Shown piece after piece: positions 43,255 to 52,520 of a stretch of DNA of 64,000 nucleotides (position 1 is the stretch's first letter; each line of letters begins with the position of its first letter). The stretch is from assembly GCA_000242815.2 (NCBI GenBank), contig AHHB01000036.1, positions 62,001 through 126,000 of the forward strand, written 5' to 3'. This DNA comes from Janthinobacterium lividum PAMC 25724. GTDB lineage: Bacteria; Pseudomonadota; Gammaproteobacteria; Burkholderiales; Burkholderiaceae_D. A program made the translations under genes and the position numbers. The notes beneath the pieces are model-generated. The model was not told where the DNA came from and did not search any database. It saw nothing but the letters and a program-made list of their open reading frames with translations.

Positions 43255-44625
43255 TTACTGCATCACGGTATAGCAAGGCACGTACGCCGTGCCCGCCAGC
43301 TTCATGCGGTGCTGCGCCACGAAGGAGGCGAGCAAGGCATCCATGGGGACCATGATGTCCTTGTCGCCATGGATTTCGAAGTTGCCGTGCTCTTCGATCG
43401 AGCGTATGCCGTCGTCCTTGACGTTGCCCGCCACCACGCCGGAAAACGCGCGGCGCAACTGCGCTGCCAGCAAGTGCGTGGGCTGGTTCTTGTGCAAGCT
43501 CAGGTTGCGCATGTTTTCATGCGTGGGGTGAAACGGCTTCTGGAACTCGTGGTCGATCTTCAGCAGCCAATTGAAATAATAGGCATCGCTATGGGCCTTG
43601 CGGAATTCACGCACCAGGCGTATGCCTTCGAGCATTTCGCGCGCCACCAGTTCCGGGTCGTCGATGATGATTTTATAGCGCTGCTGCGCTTCCGGGCCCA
43701 AGGTGTCGCTGATGAACTGATTGATCTGCACGAAATATTCGCGCGAGGTTTCCGGACCCGTGAAGATCAAGGGAAATGGAATATCGGCATTGTCGGGGTG
43801 TAGCAAAATGCCGAGGATGTACAAAATCTCTTCGGCCGTGCCGGCGCCACCGGGGAAGACGACGATGCCGTGGCCGGCACGCACGAACGCTTCCAGGCGT
43901 TTTTCGATGTCCGGCATGATGACGAGGTCATTCACGATGGGGTTCGGCGATTCGGCGGCGATGATGCCCGGCTCGGTGATGCCCAGGTAGCGACCATTGT
44001 GCAGGCGCTGCTTGGCGTGGCCGATGGTGGCGCCTTTCATGGGACCCTTCATGGCGCCGGGACCACAACCGGTGCAAATGTCGAGGCCGCGCAAGCCCAG
44101 CTGGTAGCCCACTTCCTTCGAATAATTGTATTCGGCGCGGTTGATCGAATGACCACCCCAGCATACCACCAGATTCGGGTTGAGCTGGGTTTGCAGCACG
44201 TTCGCGTTGCGCAAGATGTGGAACACGGCGTCAGTCACGCCTTCCGTGCTGTGCAGGTCAAATTTCGGGTTGCCCGTGACCTCATCGCTGACGAAGATAA
44301 TGTCGCGCAGCACGGCAAACAGGTGCTCGTGTATGCCCTTGATCATCTTTCCATCGACAAAGGCGATGGCTGGCGCACCCTTGATATCGAGCTTGATGCC
44401 GCGCTCGCGCTGGATGATGGAAATTTCAAACGATTGGTAGCGCTCCAGCAAGGCGCGACCATCGTCGATGGTGCTGCCGCAATTCAAGACTGCCAGCGCA
44501 CAGCGGCGGAAGGTGTTGTACAGGCCGCCCTGGCTGGTATCGAGCAGTTTATTGACTTCCGTCTTGGAGAGCACGTCCAGGCGGCCTTCCGGTGAAACCA
44601 GAGTATCGATAACGTCGTGTTCCAT
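43255..44625 (-). CDS. ppnN: nucleotide 5'-monophosphate nucleosidase PpnN (LOG family)
   Basis: The 456-aa protein of the LOG/YgdH family hydrolyses the N-glycosidic bond of nucleoside 5'-monophosphates to ribose-5-phosphate and base. The LOG signature is VFPGGAGTAEE (about 280), with CTGCGPGAMKGPMKGAT upstream. The long N-terminal domain (about 1-140) and C-terminal extension (about 360-456) match PpnN rather than short cytokinin-type LOG proteins. The ATG at 44625 (MEHDVIDTL) gives the expected length. In Escherichia coli PpnN binds (p)ppGpp; whether that holds here is unknown. Confidence 0.92.
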   Translation of the reverse strand: MEHDVIDTLVSPEGRLDVLSKTEVNKLLDTSQGGLYNTFRRCALAVLNCGSTIDDGRALLERYQSFEISIIQRERGIKLDIKGAPAIAFVDGKMIKGIHEHLFAVLRDIIFVSDEVTGNPKFDLHSTEGVTDAVFHILRNANVLQTQLNPNLVVCWGGHSINRAEYNYSKEVGYQLGLRGLDICTGCGPGAMKGPMKGATIGHAKQRLHNGRYLGITEPGIIAAESPNPIVNDLVIMPDIEKRLEAFVRAGHGIVVFPGGAGTAEEILYILGILLHPDNADIPFPLIFTGPETSREYFVQINQFISDTLGPEAQQRYKIIIDDPELVAREMLEGIRLVREFRKAHSDAYYFNWLLKIDHEFQKPFHPTHENMRNLSLHKNQPTHLLAAQLRRAFSGVVAGNVKDDGIRSIEEHGNFEIHGDKDIMVPMDALLASFVAQHRMKLAGTAYVPCYTVMQ

Positions 44626-44931
44626 AATGCGAAAAATCCCTTTAAAAATCGATGCTCGAAGGTCATGCAGCCTTAATATACGACAAATTTGCGACAAATA
44701 TACGACAAGTCAGGCAAGTTGTGCTGTGTCGCCGCAAAATCGCCCGGCCATCCTTGCCTGCAAACCGGTTTGACTCATATGAAACAGTCATTCTTGCTAA
44801 TGCGAATCGAAACCTTCGCTCAGCGCAATTTGTAGATTAGAATGCCAGCCTATTGGAATTCCCGTGCGTGAGGTTCTTCATGAGAGTGCCCGCCGCACGC
44901 AGGCTTCCATAAGTGTGTTGTATCGATAGAC

Positions 44932-44951
44932 TATAATAATTTTTCAGGAGG
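44932..44951 (+). promoter_or_regulatory. -10 box and ribosome site of the POT transporter gene
   Basis: A perfect -10 hexamer tataat (44932-44937) is followed within 10 bases by a perfect Shine-Dalgarno aggagg (44946-44951). The leader should be very short. No good -35 box was found at the usual spacing. Confidence 0.5.
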
Positions 44952-44957
44952 AACCGC

Positions 44958-46463
44958 ATGAGCGGTGCGACTACGCCCAACAAGGAAGCCGTTATTCCGG
45001 AGTTCAAGCAAATTATGGGCCATCCAAGCCCGTTGTGGATGTTGTTCATGACCGAATTCTGGGAACGCTTCGCGTTCTACGGAGTTCGCTGGGCACTGGT
45101 ACTGTACATCGTTGCCCAGTTCCACGGCGGCGACGCTTCAGGACAGGCAGCGGCCAACCTGACCTATGGTTCCTTCCTCGCGCTGGTGTACGCCGGCGCC
45201 CTGTTCGGCGGTTACATCGCCGACCGCGTCATCGGCTACCAGCGCTCGATTCTGCTGGGCGCCATCTTCATGGCCGCCGGCCTGTTCTGCATCTCGGTGC
45301 CCAACCAGGATATCTTCAACCTGGGCCTGGCCACCATGATCGTCGGTAACGGCATGTTCAAGCCGAACATCTCGACCATGGTCGGCAAGCTGTATACGAC
45401 AGCCGATCCGCGCCGCGACAGTGGTTTCACCATCTTCTACATGGGCATCAACATGGGCGCCATGGTCGCGCCTGTCTTCACGCAATGGCTGGCCGAGTCG
45501 ATCTTTGGCACCAGCGCCATGCCTTCCTACAAGATGGTCTTCATGGCCTCCGGTTTCGGCATGCTGATCAGCCTGGTATGGTTCTTCATCGGCCGCCGCG
45601 CCCTGAAGGGCATAGGCGCACCAGAAGCCGGTTCAGGCAACCCGATGCGCGTCGTCTGGGTAGCCGTCGGCTCGCTGTGCGTGATTCCGCTGATGTACTT
45701 CCTGCTCACCGTCGGCGCTGAAAAGCTGCAAATCGTCCTGACCGTGTTGTTCGCCGGCCTGGCCGTGATGTTGATGATCGAAGGCATACGCAACGGTAAA
45801 GTTGCGCGCGACCGCGTCATCGCCATGCTGCTGATCTTCGTCTTCAACATCCTGTTCTGGATGTTCTTCGAACAGGCAGGCAGCTCGTTTACCTTCCTGG
45901 CCGACAAAATCGTTAACCGCGACCTGGGCTTCTGGATCTTCCCGACCGCCTACTTCCAGACCGTCAATTCGGTGGCCATCATCGTCTTCGCGCCTATTAT
46001 CGCCGCCGTCTGGGTCTTCCTGGCACGCCATAACGTCAATCCATCGATCCCGCGCAAATTCGGCCTGGGCTTGCTGGGCAATGCGCTGGCCTTCGGCCTG
46101 CTGATCTTCGCTCTGTCGAACCTGGTTGGCGCCGATAACAAGATCCCGTTCTGGACCCTGACCACCGTGTACGTGCTGCAATCGATCGGCGAGCTGTGCC
46201 TGTCGCCTATCGGCCTGTCGATGGTGACCAAGCTGGCGCCGGTGCGCCTGGTGGGCCTGGGCATGGGCGGCTGGTTCCTCTCTACGGGTATCGGCAACAA
46301 CCTGTCGGGCATTTTCGCCAGCCACGTCAGCGGCGAAAGCGGCATGTCGGTGCAGTCGGCCCTGTCCGGCTACACCTTCGGCTTCTGGTCCCTGCTGGGC
46401 GCCGGCGTCATCCTGTTCCTGATCGCACCGCTGATCAACAAACTGATGCATGGCGTGAAGTAA
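44958..46463 (+). CDS. POT/PTR-family proton-dependent peptide transporter
   Basis: The 501-aa membrane protein has about 14 predicted helices and the POT proton-coupling signature EFWERFAFYGVR (about 31-42). It imports di- and tripeptides with protons. The perfect Shine-Dalgarno aggagg 7 bases before the ATG supports the start. The N-terminus is a soluble ~15 residues, then MGHPSPLWMLFMTEF. A strong terminator follows, so it is monocistronic. Paralogues such as DtpA-D differ in substrate range, which cannot be read from the sequence. Confidence 0.94.
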   Translation: MSGATTPNKEAVIPEFKQIMGHPSPLWMLFMTEFWERFAFYGVRWALVLYIVAQFHGGDASGQAAANLTYGSFLALVYAGALFGGYIADRVIGYQRSILLGAIFMAAGLFCISVPNQDIFNLGLATMIVGNGMFKPNISTMVGKLYTTADPRRDSGFTIFYMGINMGAMVAPVFTQWLAESIFGTSAMPSYKMVFMASGFGMLISLVWFFIGRRALKGIGAPEAGSGNPMRVVWVAVGSLCVIPLMYFLLTVGAEKLQIVLTVLFAGLAVMLMIEGIRNGKVARDRVIAMLLIFVFNILFWMFFEQAGSSFTFLADKIVNRDLGFWIFPTAYFQTVNSVAIIVFAPIIAAVWVFLARHNVNPSIPRKFGLGLLGNALAFGLLIFALSNLVGADNKIPFWTLTTVYVLQSIGELCLSPIGLSMVTKLAPVRLVGLGMGGWFLSTGIGNNLSGIFASHVSGESGMSVQSALSGYTFGFWSLLGAGVILFLIAPLINKLMHGVK

Positions 46464-46484
46464 GCGTTCTGCCTTGGATAAAAG

Positions 46485-46510
46485 CGGCGGCCTGCGGGCC
46501 GCCGTTTTTT
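46485..46510 (+). terminator. rho-independent terminator after the POT gene
   Basis: An 8-bp stem cggcggcc/ggccgccg with a tgcg loop is followed by six T. Confidence 0.9.
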
Positions 46511-46564
46511 ATTCCGGCACCGGTTTTACGCTTGCCGGGCGGTACAATACCGCCATGGCCAGCG

Positions 46565-46574
46565 CCCCCCCCCC
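46565..46574. repeat. poly-C tract of 10 in the yecA leader
   Basis: A run of ten C lies 24 bases before the ATG of the next gene. Homopolymer runs of this size can vary in length by slippage. Confidence 0.6.
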
Positions 46575-46598
46575 CGAGCAACCCCGATAAAGAATCCC

Positions 46599-47279
46599 AT
46601 GTCCAGTATCTCCACCACCTCCCCTCTCTCCGACGACGAATACGCCGAACTCGACACCCTGCTGGCAGCGCCAGCGCTGGCCAATGCCGCCATGGACGTG
46701 TCCATGCTGGAAGGTTTTCTCACGGCCGTCGCCCTGAGCCCGAAACACATCACACCCGAGCAATGGCTGCCCTGGGTCTGGGACAAGGCAGCGGGCAACA
46801 CTGCGCCCGCGCCGGACGCGGACAGCGAACGAGCGGCCAGCCTGGCGCAGCGCCACCACGCCTACATGGTCGAATGGCTGGCGAAGGACCCGGACAGCTT
46901 CGAGCCCATCTATGTATGCGGCCCCGAGTGGAGCGTACCGGCCTGGTGCGCAGGCTTCCTGCTTGGCACCAGCCTGGACAAGCCACAGTGGGCAGCCCTG
47001 GCCGTCAGCCAGCCGCACTGCCTGGCACCGTTCCAGTACCTGGCGACAGCCAGCGCGCTTGACGACGACGCAGCCGAAACGGCCATGGATGGCGTGATTC
47101 CCGCTGTCATCGCCATCAATGCCGGCTGGGCACGCCAGCGCCACCTGAAAAGCCAGGCACAAAGCCAGCCCGGCGCCACCGTGCTGCGCGAAGTGCCAAA
47201 GACGGGGCGCAACGACCCGTGCCACTGCGGTAGCGGCAAGAAGTACAAAAAATGCTGCGCCGATGCCGATGCCGCCTAA
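46599..47279 (+). CDS. UPF0149/YecA-family protein with SEC-C zinc motif
   Basis: The 226-aa protein has a UPF0149 (YecA/YgfB) helical domain (about 10-180: [20 protein letters not shown] is diagnostic). It ends in a SEC-C motif ([17 protein letters not shown], about 205-221) whose Cys residues bind zinc. SEC-C tails occur on SecA and other ribosome-associated proteins. The exact role of YecA proteins is uncertain; ribosome contact is suggested for homologues. Ten C bases in its leader may affect translation or transcription. The gene is monocistronic by spacing. Confidence 0.88.
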   Translation: MSSISTTSPLSDDEYAELDTLLAAPALANAAMDVSMLEGFLTAVALSPKHITPEQWLPWVWDKAAGNTAPAPDADSERAASLAQRHHAYMVEWLAKDPDSFEPIYVCGPEWSVPAWCAGFLLGTSLDKPQWAALAVSQPHCLAPFQYLATASALDDDAAETAMDGVIPAVIAINAGWARQRHLKSQAQSQPGATVLREVPKTGRNDPCHCGSGKKYKKCCADADAA

Positions 47280-47337
47280 AAAATGTTCTATATGATGTTC
47301 TATCGGGCCAAAATGTGACAATGCGTGAGTATTGACA

Positions 47338-47381
47338 ATACACAACTGTGTATAGTGAAAAGATTGTTGAAATGCAACAAT
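47338..47381 (+). promoter_or_regulatory. two palindromes in the DUF6232 gene promoter region
   Basis: A perfect palindrome atacacaactgtgtat (47338-47353) directly follows a perfect -35 hexamer ttgaca (47332-47337). A second inverted repeat attgttg-N5-caacaat lies at 47363-47381. Both look like protein-binding operators. A -10 box at normal spacing is poor, so an activator may be needed. Confidence 0.45.
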
Positions 47382-47410
47382 GTTAATCAATATCACCACA
47401 CAGGAATTCC

Positions 47411-47773
47411 ATGGAAGAGCGCACTTTTTTTGAGCAAGGCGATGTCAAGGTTACCAACGCCCGTTTCGTCAGCGGTGGCCAGACCTATGCCATGAGCAAT
47501 GTGACATCGGTCAAGCCATTTGAGAAAAAACCGCCACGTGCACTTGCCATCATCATTGCCTTGATTGGCCTGGGCATCATGGTCGGCAGCAGTCCCTTTT
47601 TCGGCCTGCTAGTGCTGGGAGCCGGTCTCGCCGTCCTGTTCCTGGTCAAGCCCGTCTACCACGTGCTGCTGGCAACTTCTGCCGGTGAAACACGCGCCCT
47701 CATGACCAAGAACCGCGAGTATCTGAACCAGGTTGTCCAGGCCGTCAACGAAGCGATGATCCACCGCGGCTGA
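47411..47773 (+). CDS. small two-helix membrane protein (DUF6232-like)
   Basis: The 120-aa protein has a beta-rich N-terminal segment (about 1-37, FEQGDVKVTNARFVSGGQTY), two adjacent membrane helices (about 42-80, LAIIIALIGLGIMVG and FFGLLVLGAGLAVLFLV), and a polar tail with LLATSAGETRALMTKN. This matches the DUF6232 pattern of small membrane proteins, function unknown. The ATG is preceded by agga. Its upstream region carries two palindromes, suggesting specific regulation. Confidence 0.78.
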   Translation: MEERTFFEQGDVKVTNARFVSGGQTYAMSNVTSVKPFEKKPPRALAIIIALIGLGIMVGSSPFFGLLVLGAGLAVLFLVKPVYHVLLATSAGETRALMTKNREYLNQVVQAVNEAMIHRG

Positions 47774-47814
47774 TCGCACTGCACTGCCATCACGGCGGTG
47801 CGGTAAAATCAGGT

Positions 47815-49617
47815 GTGCGTATCGGACTGCCCTTGCAGCCGGTACGCAGCCCCAGCCATTACGGCCACCGCCACCGCCACCGCCAGCTTTATTCTTGCCG
47901 ACCCTTGCGCCTTCTCCTCGCTTCCCTGCTACGCTTTCTCAGCCGACATCTGCTGCAATTCCTGCTATTCGTTGCCATACTCGCAGCCGGCCATGCGCTG
48001 CTGGAACAGGCACGCCAATTTCACGCTGGACAGGCCCGGCTCGGTATGTTGCGCGATGGAGCAAGTCATGCCGACACCCGCAAAGCAATGTTGAGCCGGG
48101 AGACGCAGGCGCGGGTAGACGGGCTGCGCCAGGCTTCCGACCAAGCCATCGCGACGCGCATCGCGCATATCGACATGGCACTGGGCGCGCTGCGGCAAAC
48201 GGCAGCAGCGTGGTCCTTCACCCTGGCACTACCCACAGGCAAAGATCTCGGCGACGCCATCGCCAGGCAGGCCGAGCAGCACATCCGCATCGAACTGCTG
48301 TTGCAGGAACGCGCCTATCTACAATCACTGCGTATTGCCCTCGGCCATGAAAGCGCACGCCAGCTGCTGCAGCGCCTGCATGGCGAACATCGGCAGGCTT
48401 ACCAGACACTCTGCGGCAACTTGGCCAGACAACAGGAGCAGATACGAGCATACCCGCTGCGCGCTTATCTCCCTGGTACGGCGCAACATGCAGCGATGGC
48501 CGCGATGCAGGCCGAGGAAGCGCGCCTGCGCGAGGCCAATGCGCTGGCATATCAGCGCTACCTGGCGCAGCGCCAGCACCTCGCTCCTGTCGACGCCGGC
48601 AGCATCGCGTCATTCCAGATAGACCAGGCACGCCTCGACTCATGCCTGCGCGATCTGGTCCATGCCATGGCGTCGATGGAAGGACAGCTGCGCGACAACT
48701 GGTGGCGCGCATTGCGTGAACTATTCGCCCGTTACGGGCCCACGGCCGCCCTGCTAGTGCTGTCGGCGATCCTGCTGCCAGTCGCCATCAGGGCCTTCTT
48801 TTACTTCGTGCTCGCGCCGCTGGCCGCGCGCATGCCGCCGCTGTCGGTCGCGCGCGAGCTGCAAGTAGCGGGCAACGCCCTGGCCTTGCCACAGCCGCTG
48901 CTAACGCCAGGCGAATCGCGCATCTCCGCCGTCTCGCAGGCGCTGCAACTGCAGCCTGGCCAGCAGATGCTGATCCATCCTGCCTACCTGCAAGCGTCGC
49001 CCGTCAATAGCACCAAGCGCACGCAGTGGCTGCTGGACTGGCGCTTCCCTTTCACCAGCTTGGCCGCCGGCATGCTGCTACTGACACGCTTGCGCAGCGA
49101 GCAAGCAGCATCCGTGACCATTTCCGCCAGCGACGATCCGCTGCTGGAAGTGGCCATCGTCCACCTGCCGGCCGGCTGCGCCTTGGTCTTCCAGCCACGG
49201 GGCCTGGTGGGATTGATCTGCGACGCGGGCCAGCCGCTGGCGATATCGAGCCACTGGCGCCTGGGTAGCCTGCACGCATGGCTCACCCTGCAGCTGCGCT
49301 TCATCGTCTTTCGTGGCCCCGTCACCCTGATCGTGCGCGGCTGCCGCGGCGTGCGCCTGGAGCGCGCAGGCCAGGGCCGCTCGATCAGCCAGTGCGCCAC
49401 TTTGGGCTTTAGCACCGACGTGCTGTATTCGACCCTGCGCAGCGACACCTTCATGCCTTACCTGCGCGGCCAGCAAGCCTTGCTTAACGACCGCTTCGAT
49501 GGCGACAACGGCGTCTACCTGTATGAAGAAACCGCGCGCCACGGCAAACAAGCGGGCAAGGCAGGCAGCTGGTTCGAGGGCTGCGCCGATGCGATCTTGA
49601 AAGTGTTCGGCATCTAG
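47815..49617 (+). CDS. unrecognised 600-aa membrane protein
   Basis: No family was recognised. It has an N-terminal membrane helix (about 45-65, LLQFLLFVAILAAGHALL), a long helical, probably extracytoplasmic region (about 70-300), a second membrane helix (about 303-335, TAALLVLSAILLPVAIRAFF), and a mostly beta C-terminal part (about 350-590) ending in VYLYEETARHGKQAG. The C-terminal part weakly recalls AIM24-type beta domains, a guess only. It starts with GTG at 47815, with the frame open upstream only briefly; a later start would cut into the first helix. The first 30 residues come from a CAC/CGC-rich stretch and may be untranslated. Confidence 0.7.
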   Translation: MRIGLPLQPVRSPSHYGHRHRHRQLYSCRPLRLLLASLLRFLSRHLLQFLLFVAILAAGHALLEQARQFHAGQARLGMLRDGASHADTRKAMLSRETQARVDGLRQASDQAIATRIAHIDMALGALRQTAAAWSFTLALPTGKDLGDAIARQAEQHIRIELLLQERAYLQSLRIALGHESARQLLQRLHGEHRQAYQTLCGNLARQQEQIRAYPLRAYLPGTAQHAAMAAMQAEEARLREANALAYQRYLAQRQHLAPVDAGSIASFQIDQARLDSCLRDLVHAMASMEGQLRDNWWRALRELFARYGPTAALLVLSAILLPVAIRAFFYFVLAPLAARMPPLSVARELQVAGNALALPQPLLTPGESRISAVSQALQLQPGQQMLIHPAYLQASPVNSTKRTQWLLDWRFPFTSLAAGMLLLTRLRSEQAASVTISASDDPLLEVAIVHLPAGCALVFQPRGLVGLICDAGQPLAISSHWRLGSLHAWLTLQLRFIVFRGPVTLIVRGCRGVRLERAGQGRSISQCATLGFSTDVLYSTLRSDTFMPYLRGQQALLNDRFDGDNGVYLYEETARHGKQAGKAGSWFEGCADAILKVFGI

Positions 49618-49858
49618 CCGACGAAGGCCTGATGAGCGACTGATTTCCTGTTTGCCGATTTTCTCGAGAAGCGGGATCCCTATGCGCGAGTGCAGAGGTA
49701 CTCGCATGCACGCCTGGCCTTGCTCGATGCTGCGCCGCTGCATACGCCGATACTGCGCGCCGTGTAGCAAGGCCTGCGAAACGCATGTCGATGGCGGCCT
49801 GTTCGAAGCGCGGCGTTTTGCGGCCCGCCCTGCCCTGGCGGCCCGACCGGGCGCGCAT
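49618..49858. other. gap between converging genes, no gene seen
   Basis: About 240 bases between the 600-aa membrane protein gene and the transporter terminator. Open frames here lack support. No repeat or RNA motif was recognised. Confidence 0.4.
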
Positions 49859-49894
49859 AAAAAAAACCGCCCGGTATCATCACGATCCGGGCGG
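49859..49894 (-). terminator. rho-independent terminator after the OPT gene
   Basis: The arms ccgcccgg (49867-49874) and ccgggcgg (49887-49894) form the stem. On the minus strand eight T follow (49859-49866). Confidence 0.9.
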
Positions 49895-49917
49895 CTTGCA
49901 TTCGACAGTACCCGGCA

Positions 49918-52185
49918 TCAAGCCAGCTTGCTAGCCGCCTTTTTCTCGCGTGCGACGATATACAACAGCACGATGATGAGCGCATACGGCAGCAGGGACA
50001 ACGCATCCGAGTGCAGGCCCGCGTAGAACGGGTTGCCGTGTTCGGCCCAGTCGGCCATCATCTGGTCGAAGTGCGTCAGCACGCCAGCCGTAATGGCGAT
50101 GATGATGCCGGCCAGTGCGCCGCCGGCGATGTAGCCGGACGCCAGCAGCACGCCCGAACTGCGGTCACCCGCCAGTTGGCGCTCTTCCTCGTTCAATGTT
50201 GCGTTGTGTTCCAGCTTGTTGTTGCGGCGGTCCGCCAGCCAGCGTACCAGGCCGCCGACGAAAATCGGCAAAGTGGACGACAGCGGCAGGTACACGCCCA
50301 CCGAAAACGCCAGCGATGGGATGCCGGCCATTTCCAGCACCACGGCGATCATCACGCCAAACAGCACCAGCGTCCACGGCAGTTGCTGGTCGAGGATACC
50401 CTTGATGATGTAGGACATCAGCACGGCCTTGGGCGCATCGTATTTTTTCACTTCCGAACCGTCGGGACGCTTGCTGTAATGGCCATTAATACCCGGATCG
50501 ACCAGGTAAGCCAACTGGCCATCGTCCTTGACAAAATATTTGCCGGCCGGGCCGCCCACGGTATCGGTCTTTTGCCAGACTTTATACGTATCGTGGTCGG
50601 TGTCGGCTTGCGGGCCATGCAGCTCGCCCGTCACTGTCAGTTTCGACGCGTCCACCGTCAGGCCAGGCGCCACTTGCGCGGCCGGCACATAGACGGTGCT
50701 CGCCTCATTCAGCTTGAGCAAGATGGGGCCGAGGATCAGCGCCGACGACAGTGCGCCCGCCAGGATCGCGTACTGCTGCAGGCGCGGCGTGGCGCCCACC
50801 AGGTAGCCAGTTTTCAGGTCTTGCGAGGTGGTGCCGGCATTGCTGGCGGCGATGCAAACGATGGCGCCCACCGACAGGGCCGTCACATAGTAACGCCCGC
50901 CCGTCCAGCCCATGATCAGGAAGATCAGACAGGTAAACAGCAAGGTGGCCACGGCCATGCCGGAGATCGGGTTCGACGAGGAGCCGATTTCACCCGTCAG
51001 GCGCGACGACACGGTGGCAAACAGGAAGCCGAAGACGAGGATCAGCAGCGCGCCGAGGAAATTCATGTGCAGCGGCGTGGCGAAGGTGATCACGGCGATG
51101 ATGGCCAGGCAGCCGATGATGACCCATTTCAGGGGGATATCCTGCTCGGTGCGCAGCGTGGAATTGCTCTTGACACCCTTGCCGATGCCTTTCAGGCCGG
51201 CCGACAGGCTGCGCCAGATCATGGGCATGGCGCGCACCAGTGAAATCAGGCCGCCGGCGGCCACGGCGCCCGCGCCGATGTACAGCACGTAGGCGCTGCG
51301 CACGTCGTCGGCGCCCATGTCGCTGATCAACTTGGTGCCGGGCGAGAGCACGGTGGTCAGGCTGTCGCCGAAAAACTTGATCATCGGGATCAAGAGCAAA
51401 TAAGACAATACGCCGCCGGCCGCCATGGTGGCGGCGATGCGCGGGCCGATGATATAGCCCACGCCCAGCAATTCAGGCGAAATCTCGGCACCGATGGAAC
51501 CGCCCTTGAGCGGCGCGGCAAATTCCACGCCCGGTGTATCCTTCCAGCCCTTGAACGAGATATTGAAGACTTTATACAGCAAGCCGACGGCGAAACCGCC
51601 GAAGATGATCTTGGCGCGACGCTTGGCGTCCAGTGCGGCGGCCGAATCCTTCTCGATGCTTTCACCGGCGGCGATGCGCGATTCTTCCGTGGCAGCGGCC
51701 TTCAGCACTTCGGCGCAAGCCGTGCCTTCGGGGAATTTGAGTTCCTTGTGCTGATCGACGATCATGGTCCGGCGCATGGGGATCATCATCAGGATACCGA
51801 GCAAGCCACCGAGGATACCGACCAGCATGACGCGCGACATTTCCAGGTCGAAGCCCAAGATCAGGATAGCGGGCATGGTCACGCCCAAGCCGAAAGCCAG
51901 CGACTCGCCGGCCGAACCGGCCGTTTGCGTGATGCTGTTTTCCAGGATAGACGAATCCTTGCCGCCCACCTTCTTGGCAAGGCCGAACAGGGTGATGGCG
52001 ATCACGGCGACGGGGATCGAGGCGCTGACGGTCAAGCCCACTTTCAGCACCAGGTACAGCGAGGAGGCGCCAAACACCATCCCCAGAATGACGCCCATGA
52101 ACAGCGCGCGGAAGGTCATCTCGGGCAGCTTCGCATCGGCCGGAATATACGGCTTCACGGCGCTCGGCATTGCATCTTTTGCCAT
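49918..52185 (-). CDS. OPT-family oligopeptide transporter
   Basis: The 755-aa membrane protein has about 14-16 predicted helices. The start MAKDAMPSAVKPYIP leads into FRALFMGVILGMVFGASSLY, typical of the bacterial OPT (PF03169) branch. OPT proteins import oligopeptides or metal chelates by proton symport; the substrate is undetermined. A large extracytoplasmic loop (about 500-590: DTYKVWQKTDTVGG, LVDPGINGHYSKRPDG) is present. The ATG at 52185 has aagga 8 bases upstream; the longer frame upstream contains repeat sequence and is rejected. It is monocistronic, with a strong terminator. Confidence 0.93.
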   Translation of the reverse strand: MAKDAMPSAVKPYIPADAKLPEMTFRALFMGVILGMVFGASSLYLVLKVGLTVSASIPVAVIAITLFGLAKKVGGKDSSILENSITQTAGSAGESLAFGLGVTMPAILILGFDLEMSRVMLVGILGGLLGILMMIPMRRTMIVDQHKELKFPEGTACAEVLKAAATEESRIAAGESIEKDSAAALDAKRRAKIIFGGFAVGLLYKVFNISFKGWKDTPGVEFAAPLKGGSIGAEISPELLGVGYIIGPRIAATMAAGGVLSYLLLIPMIKFFGDSLTTVLSPGTKLISDMGADDVRSAYVLYIGAGAVAAGGLISLVRAMPMIWRSLSAGLKGIGKGVKSNSTLRTEQDIPLKWVIIGCLAIIAVITFATPLHMNFLGALLILVFGFLFATVSSRLTGEIGSSSNPISGMAVATLLFTCLIFLIMGWTGGRYYVTALSVGAIVCIAASNAGTTSQDLKTGYLVGATPRLQQYAILAGALSSALILGPILLKLNEASTVYVPAAQVAPGLTVDASKLTVTGELHGPQADTDHDTYKVWQKTDTVGGPAGKYFVKDDGQLAYLVDPGINGHYSKRPDGSEVKKYDAPKAVLMSYIIKGILDQQLPWTLVLFGVMIAVVLEMAGIPSLAFSVGVYLPLSSTLPIFVGGLVRWLADRRNNKLEHNATLNEEERQLAGDRSSGVLLASGYIAGGALAGIIIAITAGVLTHFDQMMADWAEHGNPFYAGLHSDALSLLPYALIIVLLYIVAREKKAASKLA

Positions 52186-52208
52186 AAAAAAAATCCTTGT
52201 GTCTAAGG

Positions 52209-52326
52209 AACGCCTGAGCAAACCTAAGCGCGTCGTGATCTGCGGCCTGCGATGCTCACTGTACCTGCGTACAGTTGCGCTTCTCGGCCACAACTCCCTT
52301 TCGCTCGCTACGGTTTTATCAAGCGC
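52209..52326. repeat. dispersed ~120-bp intergenic element, copy B
   Basis: Shares gcctgcgatgct, gtacagttgcgcttctcggccacaa-type core and tcaagcgc end with copies A and C. It contains a perfect hairpin (actgtac 52258-52264, gtacagt 52269-52275). It lies just upstream of the OPT start on the other strand. The rest of the gap to 52520 holds a small hairpin (52353-52374) and the PBP1A promoter. Confidence 0.7.
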
Positions 52327-52352
52327 TCATTAGTAATGATGTAAAAATAAAC

Positions 52353-52374
52353 AGCCCGGATTGACGCCCGGGCT
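52353..52374. terminator. terminator-like hairpin in the OPT/PBP1A gap
   Basis: The arms agcccgg and ccgggct (7 bp) are followed by cttttctt-like text on one side and tttattttt on the other. No gene ends nearby, so it may be a relic. Confidence 0.35.
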
Positions 52375-52520
52375 CTTTCTTGAAGCCGAGACTATCGCAC
52401 AGCCGCGTTTCGATGAAAAGGTTTTTTGCTCCCGGTCCCGGACCGCGCCCGCACCAGAAACGCTGGCGCCTTGGTCTATAATCGCTGCCACCGTGCCTTG
52501 CACGCTCACGTGAGACTGCC

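Noticed and set aside
49652-50026. Short plus-strand frame after the 600-aa membrane protein gene
   Set aside because: It runs through the OPT terminator and into the OPT gene end, with no ribosome site or family.
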